NCBI GenBank assembly: GCA_963743035.1
Contig: CAVUOB010000005.1
Span: forward strand, 124,001-188,000
DNA: 64,000 nt
DNA from: PALSA-911 sp963743035
GTDB lineage: Bacteria > Pseudomonadota > Alphaproteobacteria > Acetobacterales > Acetobacteraceae
Direction of reading: 5' to 3'
In this document: positions 52,377 through 60,904 of the stretch, piece after piece
Layout: every line of letters starts with the position of its first letter
How positions within the stretch are numbered: position 1 is the stretch's first letter
Notes under the pieces: model-generated
Told to the model about the DNA's origin: nothing
The model's database searches: none
Seen by the model: only the letters and a program-made list of their open reading frames with translations
Translations under genes and position numbers: made by a program

Positions 52377-53369
52377 ATGGATATCGGCGGCAAGCATTTT
52401 CTGATCACCGGCGGGGTAAGCCTGATCGGCTCGCATCTGACCGGGCGGCTGCTGGAGCATGGCGCGGCGGGGGTCGTGTTGTTCGACAATCTGTCGCTGA
52501 ACGCCGCCGATGTCGTCGGCCACCTCACCCAGGACCCGCGCGTGCGCGTGGTGCGCGGAGACGTGCTGCGGCTGGCCCCGCTGGCGGACGCGATGGCGGG
52601 GATCGACGGCGTGTTCTCGCTGGCGGCGCTGCTGACATTGCCGATGTCGCAGGACCCGGCGCTGGGGCTGGACGTGAACATCACCGGCGTGCGCAACACG
52701 CTGGATGCCGCGCGGCTGGCCGGGGTGAAGAAACTGGTGCTGGCGTCCTCGATCGCCGTCTATGGCAGCGAGACGGAATTGCACGAGGCGTCCACCCCGC
52801 TCGCCCATGCCGGCCAGTCCCCGCCGTTCGTGCTGTATGCCGCGTCCAAGCTGATCGGCGAGAACCTGGGGCGGCTCTACGCCGATCGTTACGGCCTGGC
52901 GTTCAACGCCGTGCGCTTCGCCACCGTCTATGGCGAGCGCCAGCATGCAAGGGGCGTGAATGCGCTGCATATCCTGGACAGCTACCAGAAGCTGCGCGCC
53001 GGCCAGGCGCCGGTGATCATCGGCGACGGCAGCGAGGTGCACGACTACATCCACGCCGAGGACGCAGCGGAAGGCAGCATCGCGGCCATGGCGCGCGGCG
53101 TGAGCGGGCGCGCCTACAACATCTCCACCGGCGTTGCGACCTCGATCGCCGAGATCGTTGCCATCGTGACGCGGGAAGCCGGATCGAACCTGGCACCGGA
53201 ATTCCGGCCCGACACGCGAGCTGCGCGGGGCGCGAGCACGTCGCGCATGGCGGTCGCGAACGATCTGGCGCGCACGGAACTGGGCTGGACGCCGAAGGTC
53301 CCGATCGAAGCCGGCATCCGCCGGCTGCTCGCCTGGGTCAAGGACCAGGAGGGCAATGGCTTGTCGTGA
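52377..53369 (+). CDS. NAD-dependent epimerase/dehydratase
   Basis: A 330-residue extended SDR. The motif is ITGGVSLIGSHLTGRLLEHGAAGVVLFDN near the N-terminus; catalytic Ser in LASSIAVYGS; YAASKLIGENL with the Tyr-Lys pair; RFATVYGERQ. This fits UDP-sugar epimerase-like enzymes. Related proteins also act in catabolism, and no other sugar genes are close. GAGGAA precedes the ATG at 52377; the longer frame upstream overlaps the divergent dctP promoter and is not used. Confidence 0.87.
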   Translation: MDIGGKHFLITGGVSLIGSHLTGRLLEHGAAGVVLFDNLSLNAADVVGHLTQDPRVRVVRGDVLRLAPLADAMAGIDGVFSLAALLTLPMSQDPALGLDVNITGVRNTLDAARLAGVKKLVLASSIAVYGSETELHEASTPLAHAGQSPPFVLYAASKLIGENLGRLYADRYGLAFNAVRFATVYGERQHARGVNALHILDSYQKLRAGQAPVIIGDGSEVHDYIHAEDAAEGSIAAMARGVSGRAYNISTGVATSIAEIVAIVTREAGSNLAPEFRPDTRAARGASTSRMAVANDLARTELGWTPKVPIEAGIRRLLAWVKDQEGNGLS

Positions 53370-53553
53370 TTACCAGGGAAATTGTCCCGGTCTGATCGCT
53401 GATTGTGCTTGCGGCCGGAGGAACGAAGCGAACCCTGAGATCAGACAAGGCGCAGGTCGGTCCATGTCCCGCTTCCTCGATCGCAGGCCAGTTGCCGGCC
53501 GGACCATCGGGTATCGGGACAGCCGACAGCGACAGGCCTGATAACAACGGCAA

Positions 53554-54690
53554 CTAGTCGAAAGACAGCACCATCACGGAGAAATCGTCGTCCAGCGCCC
53601 CATGGCGCGCCTCCTCCCGCACCGCGTTGTACAGACGGCGGGCTTCCCCGGGGGCGGGGGTGTCGCGCAGCAGGCGGAGGAAATCGTCCATTTCCCACTG
53701 GCGGCCGGCCTTGTCCTCGATCTCGAACACGCCGTCGCTGAAGAGGTACAGTGCGCTGTTCGCCGGCACGGTGAGGGTGCCGGCCTTGAAGACATGGGCC
53801 GGCGTCACGCCGATCGCGGGGTTGCGAATGCCGACGGCGATACGCCCGCCCGGATGGGTCAGCACCGCCGGATGATGGCCGGCCGAGCAGTAGTGCAGCG
53901 TGCGCGTGGCCTGGTCGTAGACCCCGTACCAGATGGTGAAGAACAGCCAGTTGTGATGTTCCATCTGGAACATCTCGTTCAGGCTGCGCATCACCTCGGC
54001 CGGGTTGGCGAAATCCACCCCCGGCAGCAGATGCTGGCGCAGCACATTGGCGACGGTCACCGAATACAGCGCCGCCCCGGCGCCGTGGCCGGAAACGTCG
54101 ATCACGAAGCTGGAGAAATGACGATCGTCCAGCGCCCGGTAGCCGAAGGCGTCGCCGCCCAGCCGGGCGCAGGGCAGATAGAACCAGTCCGCGCGCAGCG
54201 GCCCCGCTTCGATCGGCGGCGGTAGGATCGACATCACGTAATCGACCGCCTGCTGCAGGTCCCGGTCGAGGTCCTGGGCCGCCGCGGCCTCTCGCTGGCT
54301 GCGCCGCTGATAGGTGATCTGAAAGGCGCCGATGGTGATCTGCGCGCCGTCCTCCAGCATGGTTTCGCCGGCGATGCGCACGCCGTTGACGAAGGTGCCG
54401 TTGGTCGAGCAGAGATCGGTCAGCATCATGCGCTCGCCGTTCAGGTCGAAACGGCAATGCCGGCGGGAGACCATCGTGCTGTCCAGCACCAGATCGGCCG
54501 GCGCGATGCGGCCGGCGACGAGCGAGGGCTTGTCGAGCCTGATCCGCCGCGGCGGCCCGTCCTCGGCCAGCAGCAGCAGGAAATGGGCAGGCGGAGCCAC
54601 GGCATCATTGGCCTGGGCCAGACGCTTGAGGGTTTTGTCGGTGATGAAGACGGTGCCATCCTCCGGCGCCGCCTCGTCGATGATGGACAT
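53554..54690 (-). CDS. FHA-domain PP2C-type (SpoIIE) serine phosphatase
   Basis: A 378-residue regulator. An FHA domain (residues about 40-130: LVAGRIAPADLVLDSTMVSRRHCRFD...TDLCSTNGTFVNGVRI) binds phospho-Thr peptides. A SpoIIE/RsbU PP2C domain follows: FYLPCARLGGDAFGYRALDD with the metal Asp, FVIDVSGHGAGAALYSV, YCSAGHHPAVL, YLFSDGVFEIED and DDDFSVMVLSFD. Such proteins dephosphorylate anti-anti-sigma or type VI secretion partners. No kinase or STAS gene is nearby. Confidence 0.92.
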   Translation of the reverse strand: MSIIDEAAPEDGTVFITDKTLKRLAQANDAVAPPAHFLLLLAEDGPPRRIRLDKPSLVAGRIAPADLVLDSTMVSRRHCRFDLNGERMMLTDLCSTNGTFVNGVRIAGETMLEDGAQITIGAFQITYQRRSQREAAAAQDLDRDLQQAVDYVMSILPPPIEAGPLRADWFYLPCARLGGDAFGYRALDDRHFSSFVIDVSGHGAGAALYSVTVANVLRQHLLPGVDFANPAEVMRSLNEMFQMEHHNWLFFTIWYGVYDQATRTLHYCSAGHHPAVLTHPGGRIAVGIRNPAIGVTPAHVFKAGTLTVPANSALYLFSDGVFEIEDKAGRQWEMDDFLRLLRDTPAPGEARRLYNAVREEARHGALDDDFSVMVLSFD

Positions 54691-54901
54691 GCCGAATATC
54701 CGCCTGCAGGGAGATTAAGTGATTGAGTGTATTGGCAATGTAGCCGGAGTTGCAAGCTTTGAGACGGAACCGGGCCGGATTGCCAATGGGCATCCCGTGT
54801 TTTGATCCGGCGCGCCGATGCCGGCACGGGACGCGGGGATTGACAGGCAGGCCGCCGCCGCCAACCGTGCCGGCCCAGATCGCGACTAGAAGGAGGCGTC
54901 C

Positions 54902-56263
54902 GTGTCCGAAATCCGTCTGCTGTCGACGAGCGGCATCCTCGGCTACGGCTTTCCGGAAGAGAGCCTGGCCGCCGGGCTGGCGCGCGATCCGCACATGGTG
55001 GGCTGCGATGGCGGCAGTTCCGACCCCGGGCCCTATTATCTCGGCGCCGGCAAGCCCTTCGCCTCGCCTATGGCGATCCGGCGCGACCTGAAGCTGATGC
55101 TGAAGGGCGCGATCGAGCATGGCATCCCCATGGTGGTCGGCACCTGCGGCGGCGCCGGCGGGCAGCCGCATCTGGAGCTGGTGGCGGCCATGGTGCGCGA
55201 TATCGCAGCCGAGGAAGGGCTGCATTTCCGCATGGCGCTGATCCATGCGGAGCAGGACAAATCCCTGATCAAGCGCCGGATCGCCGAGGGACGCACCCGC
55301 CCGCTCGGGCGCATGAAGCCGCTCGATGCCGCGACCGTGGACCGTGCGGACCGCATCGTCGGCATGATGGGGCCGGAGCCCTATATGCGCGCGCTGGACG
55401 AGGGCGCGCAGGTGGTGCTGGGCGGGCGCAGTTCCGATCCGGCGCCGTTCGCCGCGGTGGCCATGCGTGCGCAGCTGCCGCCGGCGCCGTCGTGGTATGC
55501 CGGCAAGATGCTGGAATGTGGCGCGACGCCGTCCATCCCCAAGGGGCATGACTGCCTGATGGTGACGGTGCGCCAGGACGGCGTGGAGTGCGAGCCCACC
55601 AACCCGATCCGCCGCTGCACGCCGCTATCGGTGGCCAACCATTCGCTGCACGAGAATTCGAGCCCGATCCATCACTACGAACCCGGCGGCATGCTGGACA
55701 CCAGCGATTGCCGGTTCGACGCACTGAATGACCGCGCGGTGCGGGTGAGCGGCATGCGCTGGGAGAAGGCAGACGCCTATAGCGTGAAGCTGGAAGCGGT
55801 GGAGCAGGTCGGCCACCGGGCGATTTCCATCTGCGGCACCCGCGACCCGCTGCTGATCTCCACGCTGGCGCCGTTCCTGCAATCGGTGAAGGACAATGTC
55901 CGCGCCAAGGCACAGGATTTCGGCGTGGCGCCGGAGGAATACACGCTGACCATCCGCAGCTACGGCCATGACGGGGTGATGGCGGAGCGCGAGCCGGTCG
56001 AGACCATCGCCGGGCATGAGCTTGGCTTCCTGATCGACGTGGTGGCGCAGGACCCGGACCGCGCGGCGGCGGTGCTGGCAATGGCGCGCACCAACATGCT
56101 GCATACCGATTTTCCCGGACGGCTCTGCCGCGAGGGGAACATGGCGTTCCCGTTCTCCCCGTCGGACATTCCGATGGGACCGGTGTACCGCTTCAGCATG
56201 TCGCATGTCGTCCTGCCCGACGATCCCTGCGAGATGTTCCCCATTTCCTATGAAACGGTTTGA
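54902..56263 (+). CDS. Acyclic terpene utilisation AtuA-like protein (DUF1446)
   Basis: A 453-residue AtuA/DUF1446 protein (LLSTSGILGYGFPEESLAAGLARDPHMVGCDGGSSDPGPYYLGAG; MVVGTCGGAGGQPHLELVAAM; VVLGGRSSDPAPFAAVAM). In Pseudomonas atuA belongs to the citronellol/geraniol catabolic operon, but its reaction is unknown and homologues are widespread outside terpene users. GTG at 54902 has AAGGAGG 5 nt upstream. It is followed by a DUF4387 gene, the usual partner. Confidence 0.9.
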   Translation: MSEIRLLSTSGILGYGFPEESLAAGLARDPHMVGCDGGSSDPGPYYLGAGKPFASPMAIRRDLKLMLKGAIEHGIPMVVGTCGGAGGQPHLELVAAMVRDIAAEEGLHFRMALIHAEQDKSLIKRRIAEGRTRPLGRMKPLDAATVDRADRIVGMMGPEPYMRALDEGAQVVLGGRSSDPAPFAAVAMRAQLPPAPSWYAGKMLECGATPSIPKGHDCLMVTVRQDGVECEPTNPIRRCTPLSVANHSLHENSSPIHHYEPGGMLDTSDCRFDALNDRAVRVSGMRWEKADAYSVKLEAVEQVGHRAISICGTRDPLLISTLAPFLQSVKDNVRAKAQDFGVAPEEYTLTIRSYGHDGVMAEREPVETIAGHELGFLIDVVAQDPDRAAAVLAMARTNMLHTDFPGRLCREGNMAFPFSPSDIPMGPVYRFSMSHVVLPDDPCEMFPISYETV

Positions 56264-56276
56264 CGGCACGCATCCC

Positions 56277-56588
56277 ATGGCCCTGATCCGCGACATCGCC
56301 GCCGTCTGCAAGAGCAAGAACGCCGGCCCGTTCGACCTGACCATCGATGTGGTGTTCGACAGTGACGCGATGTTCGATCGCGTGCGTGCCACCGGCGTGC
56401 TGTGCCCGGCCCTGTTCGCCCGGCTGTATGGCGTGGCGGAGGCGGACATCCTGTTCACGCCCTACCCCGCCGGCCGCGCGTTCAAAGCCACCCTGCCCCG
56501 CCTGATCTCGGCCGGCGATATCGGCGACACCGATGTCTATGGCTGCCAGCAGCATGCGCCGCTGCTGGAGGTCGATGTGCCGATATAG
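56277..56588 (+). CDS. DUF4387 family protein
   Basis: About 103 residues (MALIRDIAAVCKSKNAGPFDLTIDVVFDSDAMFDRVRATGVLCPALFARLYGV...DVYGCQQHAPLLEVDVP), a clear DUF4387 protein. These small proteins are typically encoded beside AtuA-like proteins and probably form a complex with them. ATG 56277 fits the family N-terminus; ATG 56250, overlapping the upstream stop, would add nine residues. Confidence 0.88.
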   Translation: MALIRDIAAVCKSKNAGPFDLTIDVVFDSDAMFDRVRATGVLCPALFARLYGVAEADILFTPYPAGRAFKATLPRLISAGDIGDTDVYGCQQHAPLLEVDVPI

Positions 56589-56626
56589 CCGGCCGATTGC
56601 CTGGGCGATCAACCTATCTGGGCAGC

Positions 56627-56953
56627 CTATCTGGGCAGCGGGAAGTTGAAGTTCAGCGACACGCCCGGCGCCTGGCCGTAATAGACCGGCGGCGGCACGT
56701 AGACCGGGGGCGGCGCATAGACGACCGGCGGCCCGTGGCGATAATGCGGCGGCTCCCGCCGATGATCGTCATGATGCCAATCTCGGCCGTGTTGCTCCGG
56801 CGGCGGCGGCGGATGCCCGCCGTGCTGCCAGTCCTGCGCGGCGGCCGGTCCTGCGAAGGGGATCGCCATCGCCAGAGCCAGCAAGGCCGGGATGGCACCG
56901 GCGGATATGGCCCGACAGGGAGAAAAGCTGGGAGTTCGAATTGGGGCGGGCAT
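56627..56953 (-). CDS. Small exported proline/histidine-rich protein
   Basis: A 108-residue protein. The signal peptide (GAIPALLALAMAIPFAGPAAA-Q) precedes a His-rich stretch (HGGHPPPPPEQHGRDWHHDDHRREPPHYRHG), which could bind metal ions, and then a Pro/Tyr/Val-rich part ending PGVSLNFNFPLPR. Low complexity makes the family uncertain. AGGGAA precedes the ATG at 56953. It is encoded 10 bp after an LTxxQ-type protein on the same strand. Confidence 0.7.
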   Translation of the reverse strand: MPAPIRTPSFSPCRAISAGAIPALLALAMAIPFAGPAAAQDWQHGGHPPPPPEQHGRDWHHDDHRREPPHYRHGPPVVYAPPPVYVPPPVYYGQAPGVSLNFNFPLPR

Positions 56954-56963
56954 CTGCGTTTCC

Positions 56964-57488
56964 CTAGCCCTTCTTGCCGTGGCGGTTATGCTCGGCCTGC
57001 GCACGGAAATACTTGTCCGCGTTCAGCTTCTGCTCGGGCGTCATGGCGTCGTATAGCGTCTGGAACGCCGGGACCAGGCTGGCCATGTCCTTGGCGTGCT
57101 GGTCGGTGATCGCGGCATAGGTCTTCATCTGGTCGACCGCGGTCATCTTCCCCAGCCCACTGGCGTCGCTGATCAGAGCGCTGTCCATGTGCTGGGCGTT
57201 GTCGCGCATGACCGCGGCAAAGGCATCCCATTGCGGCTGCTGCGCGGCGGTGACGTGCAGGGCGGCGTGCAGGTCCGCGATCCGCTTTTCCACGCGCTGC
57301 TGCATGGAGCGGGCATCCGGCGTGCCGGACTTGCCAGGCGCCGGCGTTGCGGCGGGCATCGGGGCCGCGGGGGTCACCGGCGCCGCCGGGGCCGCGTCAT
57401 TCGGGGCGGCGGAAGCGCCGCCGGCCAACACGCCGCCGAAGGCGAGAAAGGTAGAGGCAAGAATGGCTTGCCGCAGTGTCGTGCGCAT
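56964..57488 (-). CDS. Spy/CpxP-like periplasmic protein (LTxxQ family)
   Basis: A 174-residue exported protein. A signal peptide ends at GASA; an Ala/Pro-rich linker follows (residues 28-55). A helical domain carries two LTxxQ-like motifs (LHVTAAQQPQWDAFAAVM near residue 78 and MTPEQKLNADKYF near 150). Spy/CpxP proteins are envelope stress chaperones. No metal-site residues are evident. It pairs with the His-rich protein downstream, perhaps a two-gene envelope-stress unit. Confidence 0.83.
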   Translation of the reverse strand: MRTTLRQAILASTFLAFGGVLAGGASAAPNDAAPAAPVTPAAPMPAATPAPGKSGTPDARSMQQRVEKRIADLHAALHVTAAQQPQWDAFAAVMRDNAQHMDSALISDASGLGKMTAVDQMKTYAAITDQHAKDMASLVPAFQTLYDAMTPEQKLNADKYFRAQAEHNRHGKKG

Positions 57489-57605
57489 TGTCGATATTCT
57501 CCATTGGTATTCACGCCGGAAGGGCGTACCGGGCGGACGGGAAAGCGCCGGACGAATGCACCGTCCGAAAAGGGATCCCTGTCCGGGATCAGGGACCTAT
57601 CACGT

Positions 57606-57758
57606 TCAGAGTCGGCCGGTCAGCAGCAGCACGATCACGATAATGAGCAGGATGCCCAGTCCGCCGCCGGGGTAGTAGCCCCAGCCGGCGCTGTGCGGCC
57701 AGACCGGGAGCACCCCGATGAGGATCAGGATGAGAATGATGAGAAGGATGGTCGACAT
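57606..57758 (-). CDS. DUF3309 family small membrane protein
   Basis: A 50-residue protein too short for most gene finders. It reads MSTILLIILILILIGVLPVWPHSAGWGYYPGG... and ends IVIVLLLTGRL. This is the DUF3309 pattern: two hydrophobic helices flanking a W-P-x-S-x-x-W-G-Y-x-P-x-G-G loop. Function unknown; common in alpha- and betaproteobacteria. The start at 57758 follows a purine-rich GGAACCCAAG-type stretch. Confidence 0.85.
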   Translation of the reverse strand: MSTILLIILILILIGVLPVWPHSAGWGYYPGGGLGILLIIVIVLLLTGRL

Positions 57759-58178
57759 GGGCTTGGGTTCCTGCTGGATGATTCCGGACTTCGCGCTTAT
57801 CGACTCGATGTTTTCGTGATCCCTGGGTTTTCGTGATCCCTGGCTCCATGCTCCTTGATCTCATGCATCTGGGGCTAAAACACGGCGAAAATGCGTAGGC
57901 AGTACGTCACGCGAACCGCGGCACGGCACGCGCCCGATGGACGCCTCGTCGAGGCCAGCAACCCCGGGGGAAAGGTTGCTGGCCCCGGATCGCGGCGGCC
58001 AAGGCACCAGGCTCGCGGCTGCAAGCCTTCGCGTCGCCGAACTGGCCGGCCGCGACCGCCGCGCCTGGGAGGGAACAGGCGGGCCGCGTCACCGAATGTT
58101 GCGCATGAATGCAACGCAACCCGGGTTCGGACAGTTCAACAACGCATCAGGCCGCGGATGGTTCCATGCGTGCCGACA
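57759..58178. other. 420-bp region without a recognisable gene
   Basis: Contains a perfect 17-bp tandem duplication (57810-57826 and 57827-57843) near the DUF3309 start and a strong hairpin at 57953-57984. Open frames here have no ribosome sites and look like frame shadows. Confidence 0.5.
57953..57984. terminator. Perfect 11-bp hairpin downstream of the VOC gene
   Basis: GGCCAGCAACC (57953-57963) and its exact complement (57974-57984) with a 10-nt loop. It lies about 200 bp past the stop of the minus-strand VOC gene. No T-run; it may be a terminator or a repeat hairpin. Confidence 0.45.
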
Positions 58179-58568
58179 TCAGACCGGCTTGCGTTCCAGC
58201 AGCTCGATGGACACGTTCTGCGGGCCGCGGACGAAGGCGATGCGGGTGCCCGGGCGGATCGTCGTCGGTTCCATGGTGAATTCGCAGCCCTTGGCCTTCA
58301 GCTCGGCCGCTGCATCGTCGAGGTTGTCCACCCGCAGGCCGAAATGATCGAGCCCCTGGTAGGGCGAGGTCGGCGGTTCCGCGGTCTTGCCGTCGTTCAT
58401 CACCTGGGCGATGAAGATGGACACGCCGTCGATCTTCAGGTCGATGCGCGGCTTGCCCTGCGGCGCGGTCCGCAGCACCTCGGCCGCGAACATCTTTTCG
58501 TACCACTGCGCAGTGGCCTCCGGATCGGGGCTGCGCAGATGCATGTGATCGTATTTGTACTGGGTCAT
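58179..58568 (-). CDS. VOC (glyoxalase/dioxygenase fold) protein
   Basis: A 129-residue vicinal-oxygen-chelate domain protein. Features: YDHMHLRSPDPEATAQWYEKMF at the N-terminus with the first metal-type His; LDHFGLRVDNLDDAAAELKAKGCEF with the second His; FVRGPQNVSIELLERK with the Glu. These fit a metal-dependent VOC enzyme (isomerase, dioxygenase or glyoxalase). It is encoded 27 bp behind a Liv-type binding protein, so its substrate may be imported by that system. Confidence 0.88.
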   Translation of the reverse strand: MTQYKYDHMHLRSPDPEATAQWYEKMFAAEVLRTAPQGKPRIDLKIDGVSIFIAQVMNDGKTAEPPTSPYQGLDHFGLRVDNLDDAAAELKAKGCEFTMEPTTIRPGTRIAFVRGPQNVSIELLERKPV

Positions 58569-58595
58569 CGCGGATCTCCTTCCTGTGAACGGTAT

Positions 58596-59810
58596 CTAGC
58601 TGCCCTGGATCACGTCGCCGAAGAGCTTCCATGTCTTGCCGTTCCAGCTTTGCAGCTGCATCGCCTTGATCGGGTGGAAATTGGTCGGGCTGGTATTGAC
58701 GAGGATGCCGGGCAGCAGCGTCGATGGGTCGAAATTCTTCAGGTTGGCGGCCTGCTTCATCACGTTCTCGCGGGAGAAATCGGTGCCGCATTGTTGCAGG
58801 ATCTGGCGCAACGTCTTTGCCACCCCGTAGGCGAAGACATAGCTGCCGTCGGTGGTGTCCGCGCCCGGCAGGTATTTGGCCATGAAGGCGCGCCATTCCG
58901 TCATGCCGGGATCGTTGGCCCAGCTCGGGTCGGTCGGGTCCTTCAGATAGGCGGCGGAGATGATGTCGGTGCCCTTCTCGACCCCGGCCGGCTCCATCAC
59001 GCCGCCGACGGAGATCGACACGTTGCTGAGGAAATGCAACGGCTTCCAGTTCAGGTCGTAGACCTTGCGGATGATCATCGCGGCGAATTTCGGCGTCGGC
59101 GCGCTGATCAGCACATCGGCGCCCGCGGCCTGCAGCGTGGTGATCTGGCTGTCGATCGTGGCGTCGGTCACTTCGTAGGTCAGCGCCTTGACGACATATT
59201 TGTCGAAATCATTGCCCAGCACGTCCTTTACGCCGGCCGGATAATCCTTACCGAAATCGTCGTTCTGGTAGAGGATACCGATCCTGGCATTCGGCTTATT
59301 CTTCAGGATGTATTTGGTGTAGATCTGCGCTTCCGTGCGGTAGCTCGGCTGGTAGCCCATCGTCCATGGGAACTGCGCATAGTCGCCCCATTTGTCCGCA
59401 CCGGTGGAAATCAGCAGATGCGGCACTTTTTTCTGGTTGACGTATTTCTGGATCGCCGTGTTCGGCGCCGTGCCCAGGTTCTGGAACAGGAAGGCGACCT
59501 CATCCTGCTCGATCAGGCGGCGCACCTGCTCGACCGTGCGCGGCGGGCTGTAGGCGTCGTCATAGGTGATGAAGTTGATCCGCCGTCCGCCGATGCCGCC
59601 CTGGTCGTTCATCATCTGGAAGAATGCGACATGGGACTTGCCGATCACGCCATAGGCCGAGGCCGGGCCGGAATACGGGCAGGTATGGCCGATCTTCAGT
59701 TCCGTTGCGGTGACGCCGGGCGTGGACTGCGCCCGCGCCCTGGAAGCGCCGGCCATGGCGGCGAAAGCGGTGGAGGTCAGCACGGCCCGGCGCGAAATCG
59801 GCTTGGTCAT
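58596..59810 (-). CDS. Liv-type ABC transporter substrate-binding protein
   Basis: A 404-residue periplasmic binding protein. The signal begins with twin-Arg-like SRRAVLTS and ends SRARAQ. STPGVTATELKIGHTCPYSGPASAYG, TYDDAYSPPRTVEQVRRLIEQD and LYQNDDFGKDYPAGVKDVLG are close to the protein at 18370-19581. No permease or ATPase gene is here, so it may use the livGFHM system at 19722-23177, giving that importer a second ligand range. Confidence 0.9.
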   Translation of the reverse strand: MTKPISRRAVLTSTAFAAMAGASRARAQSTPGVTATELKIGHTCPYSGPASAYGVIGKSHVAFFQMMNDQGGIGGRRINFITYDDAYSPPRTVEQVRRLIEQDEVAFLFQNLGTAPNTAIQKYVNQKKVPHLLISTGADKWGDYAQFPWTMGYQPSYRTEAQIYTKYILKNKPNARIGILYQNDDFGKDYPAGVKDVLGNDFDKYVVKALTYEVTDATIDSQITTLQAAGADVLISAPTPKFAAMIIRKVYDLNWKPLHFLSNVSISVGGVMEPAGVEKGTDIISAAYLKDPTDPSWANDPGMTEWRAFMAKYLPGADTTDGSYVFAYGVAKTLRQILQQCGTDFSRENVMKQAANLKNFDPSTLLPGILVNTSPTNFHPIKAMQLQSWNGKTWKLFGDVIQGS

Positions 59811-59908
59811 TCGTGTCTCCCCTTGTTCTTTGCTTTGAGGGGAGTCTGGTCACGAACGTCGGCTTACCGCAACATCCTCCCGCACGAAAAATCGGGAGAA
59901 TCTTCGGC

Positions 59909-60814
59909 ATGACTGAACCCAGGATTGGCTATATCGGCCTCGGCGTGATGGGCGGGGCATTGGCCAAGCGCCTGCTGCTCCAGCACAAGCTTACGGTATT
60001 CGACCTGTCGAAGGAGCGCTGCGCCGAGTTCGCCGCCCTGGGGGCGCGTGTGGCCGCCTCACCGGCCGAGGTGGGGGCGGCTTCCGACATCGTGCTGACC
60101 TGTCTGCCGACTTCCGCGCAGGTGCGCGCCGTGATCTTCGGGGATAATGACGGGCTGATCCGCGGCATGAAGCCGGGCGGCCTGATCGTCGATCAGACCT
60201 CCGGCGCCACCGCCGCCACAAGGGCGATGGCCGAGGAACTGGCCCCGACAGGGGTGCAGCTGATCGATGCGCCGGTCAGCGGCGGCCCGCTGGGGGCGCA
60301 GGCCGGCACCATCGCCATCATGGTCGGCGCCGACGATGCGCAATATGCGCGGATCGAGCCGGTGCTGACGGTCATCAGCCCGAACGTGACGCATGTCGGC
60401 CCGGTGGGCGCCGGGCATACGCTGAAATCGGTGAACAACATGATGTCGGCCGCCAACCGGCTGCTGGCGTTCGAGGCGGTGAGCCTGGCGGTGGCGAACG
60501 GGCTGGACGCCAAGGTTGTCGTTGACGTCATCAACAAATCCTCGGGGCGCAACAACACCACGCTGAACATCTTCCCCAAGCATATCTTCACCGATGATTT
60601 CGCCGCCCAGTTCACCCTGGCCCTGATGGAAAAGGATGTCGCCCTGGCGGCGGAACTCGCGACCGGCGATTTCGCGGGGCTGACGCTGACGCCGCTGGTG
60701 CTGCGCAACTACCGCATGGCGATCGAACGCTTCGGCCGCGGAGCCGATCTGCACGAGGTGCTGCGGCTGTACGAGGAAGCCGCCGGCAAGCCGATCGCCA
60801 AGAAGCAGCAATAG
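59909..60814 (+). CDS. 3-hydroxyisobutyrate dehydrogenase-like oxidoreductase
   Basis: A 301-residue beta-hydroxyacid dehydrogenase. The NAD(P) motif is IGYIGLGVMGGALAKRLL; substrate motif DAPVSGGPLGAQAGTIAIMVG; the catalytic Lys lies in AGHTLKSVNNMMSAANRL; the C-terminal helix is FTLALMEKDVALAAELA. Members oxidise 3-hydroxyisobutyrate, tartronate semialdehyde or similar. GGGAGAA precedes the ATG at 59909. Divergent from the livK-like gene. Confidence 0.9.
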   Translation: MTEPRIGYIGLGVMGGALAKRLLLQHKLTVFDLSKERCAEFAALGARVAASPAEVGAASDIVLTCLPTSAQVRAVIFGDNDGLIRGMKPGGLIVDQTSGATAATRAMAEELAPTGVQLIDAPVSGGPLGAQAGTIAIMVGADDAQYARIEPVLTVISPNVTHVGPVGAGHTLKSVNNMMSAANRLLAFEAVSLAVANGLDAKVVVDVINKSSGRNNTTLNIFPKHIFTDDFAAQFTLALMEKDVALAAELATGDFAGLTLTPLVLRNYRMAIERFGRGADLHEVLRLYEEAAGKPIAKKQQ

Positions 60815-60844
60815 GCCGGGGGCCCGGCCCCCTCAAAGGGGTTT

Positions 60845-60886
60845 CCAAAGGGCGACCGCCCTTTGGCGGGTCCGGGCAGAGCCCGG
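60845..60886. terminator. Two adjacent hairpins between convergent genes
   Basis: CCAAAGGGCG (60845-60854) pairs perfectly with 60857-60866, and CCGGGC (60872-60877) with GCCCGG (60881-60886). They lie between the stops of the HIBADH-like gene (plus) and the FAH gene (minus), a good position for a bidirectional terminator. Confidence 0.65.
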
Positions 60887-60904
60887 GCTGGCTTTCCTCG
60901 CCTG

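Noticed and set aside
57891..59912. A 673-codon open frame on the plus strand
   Set aside because: It is the antisense shadow of the VOC and LivK-like genes; its composition (His/Arg/Gln-rich) is typical of GC-rich frame shadows and it has no domain.
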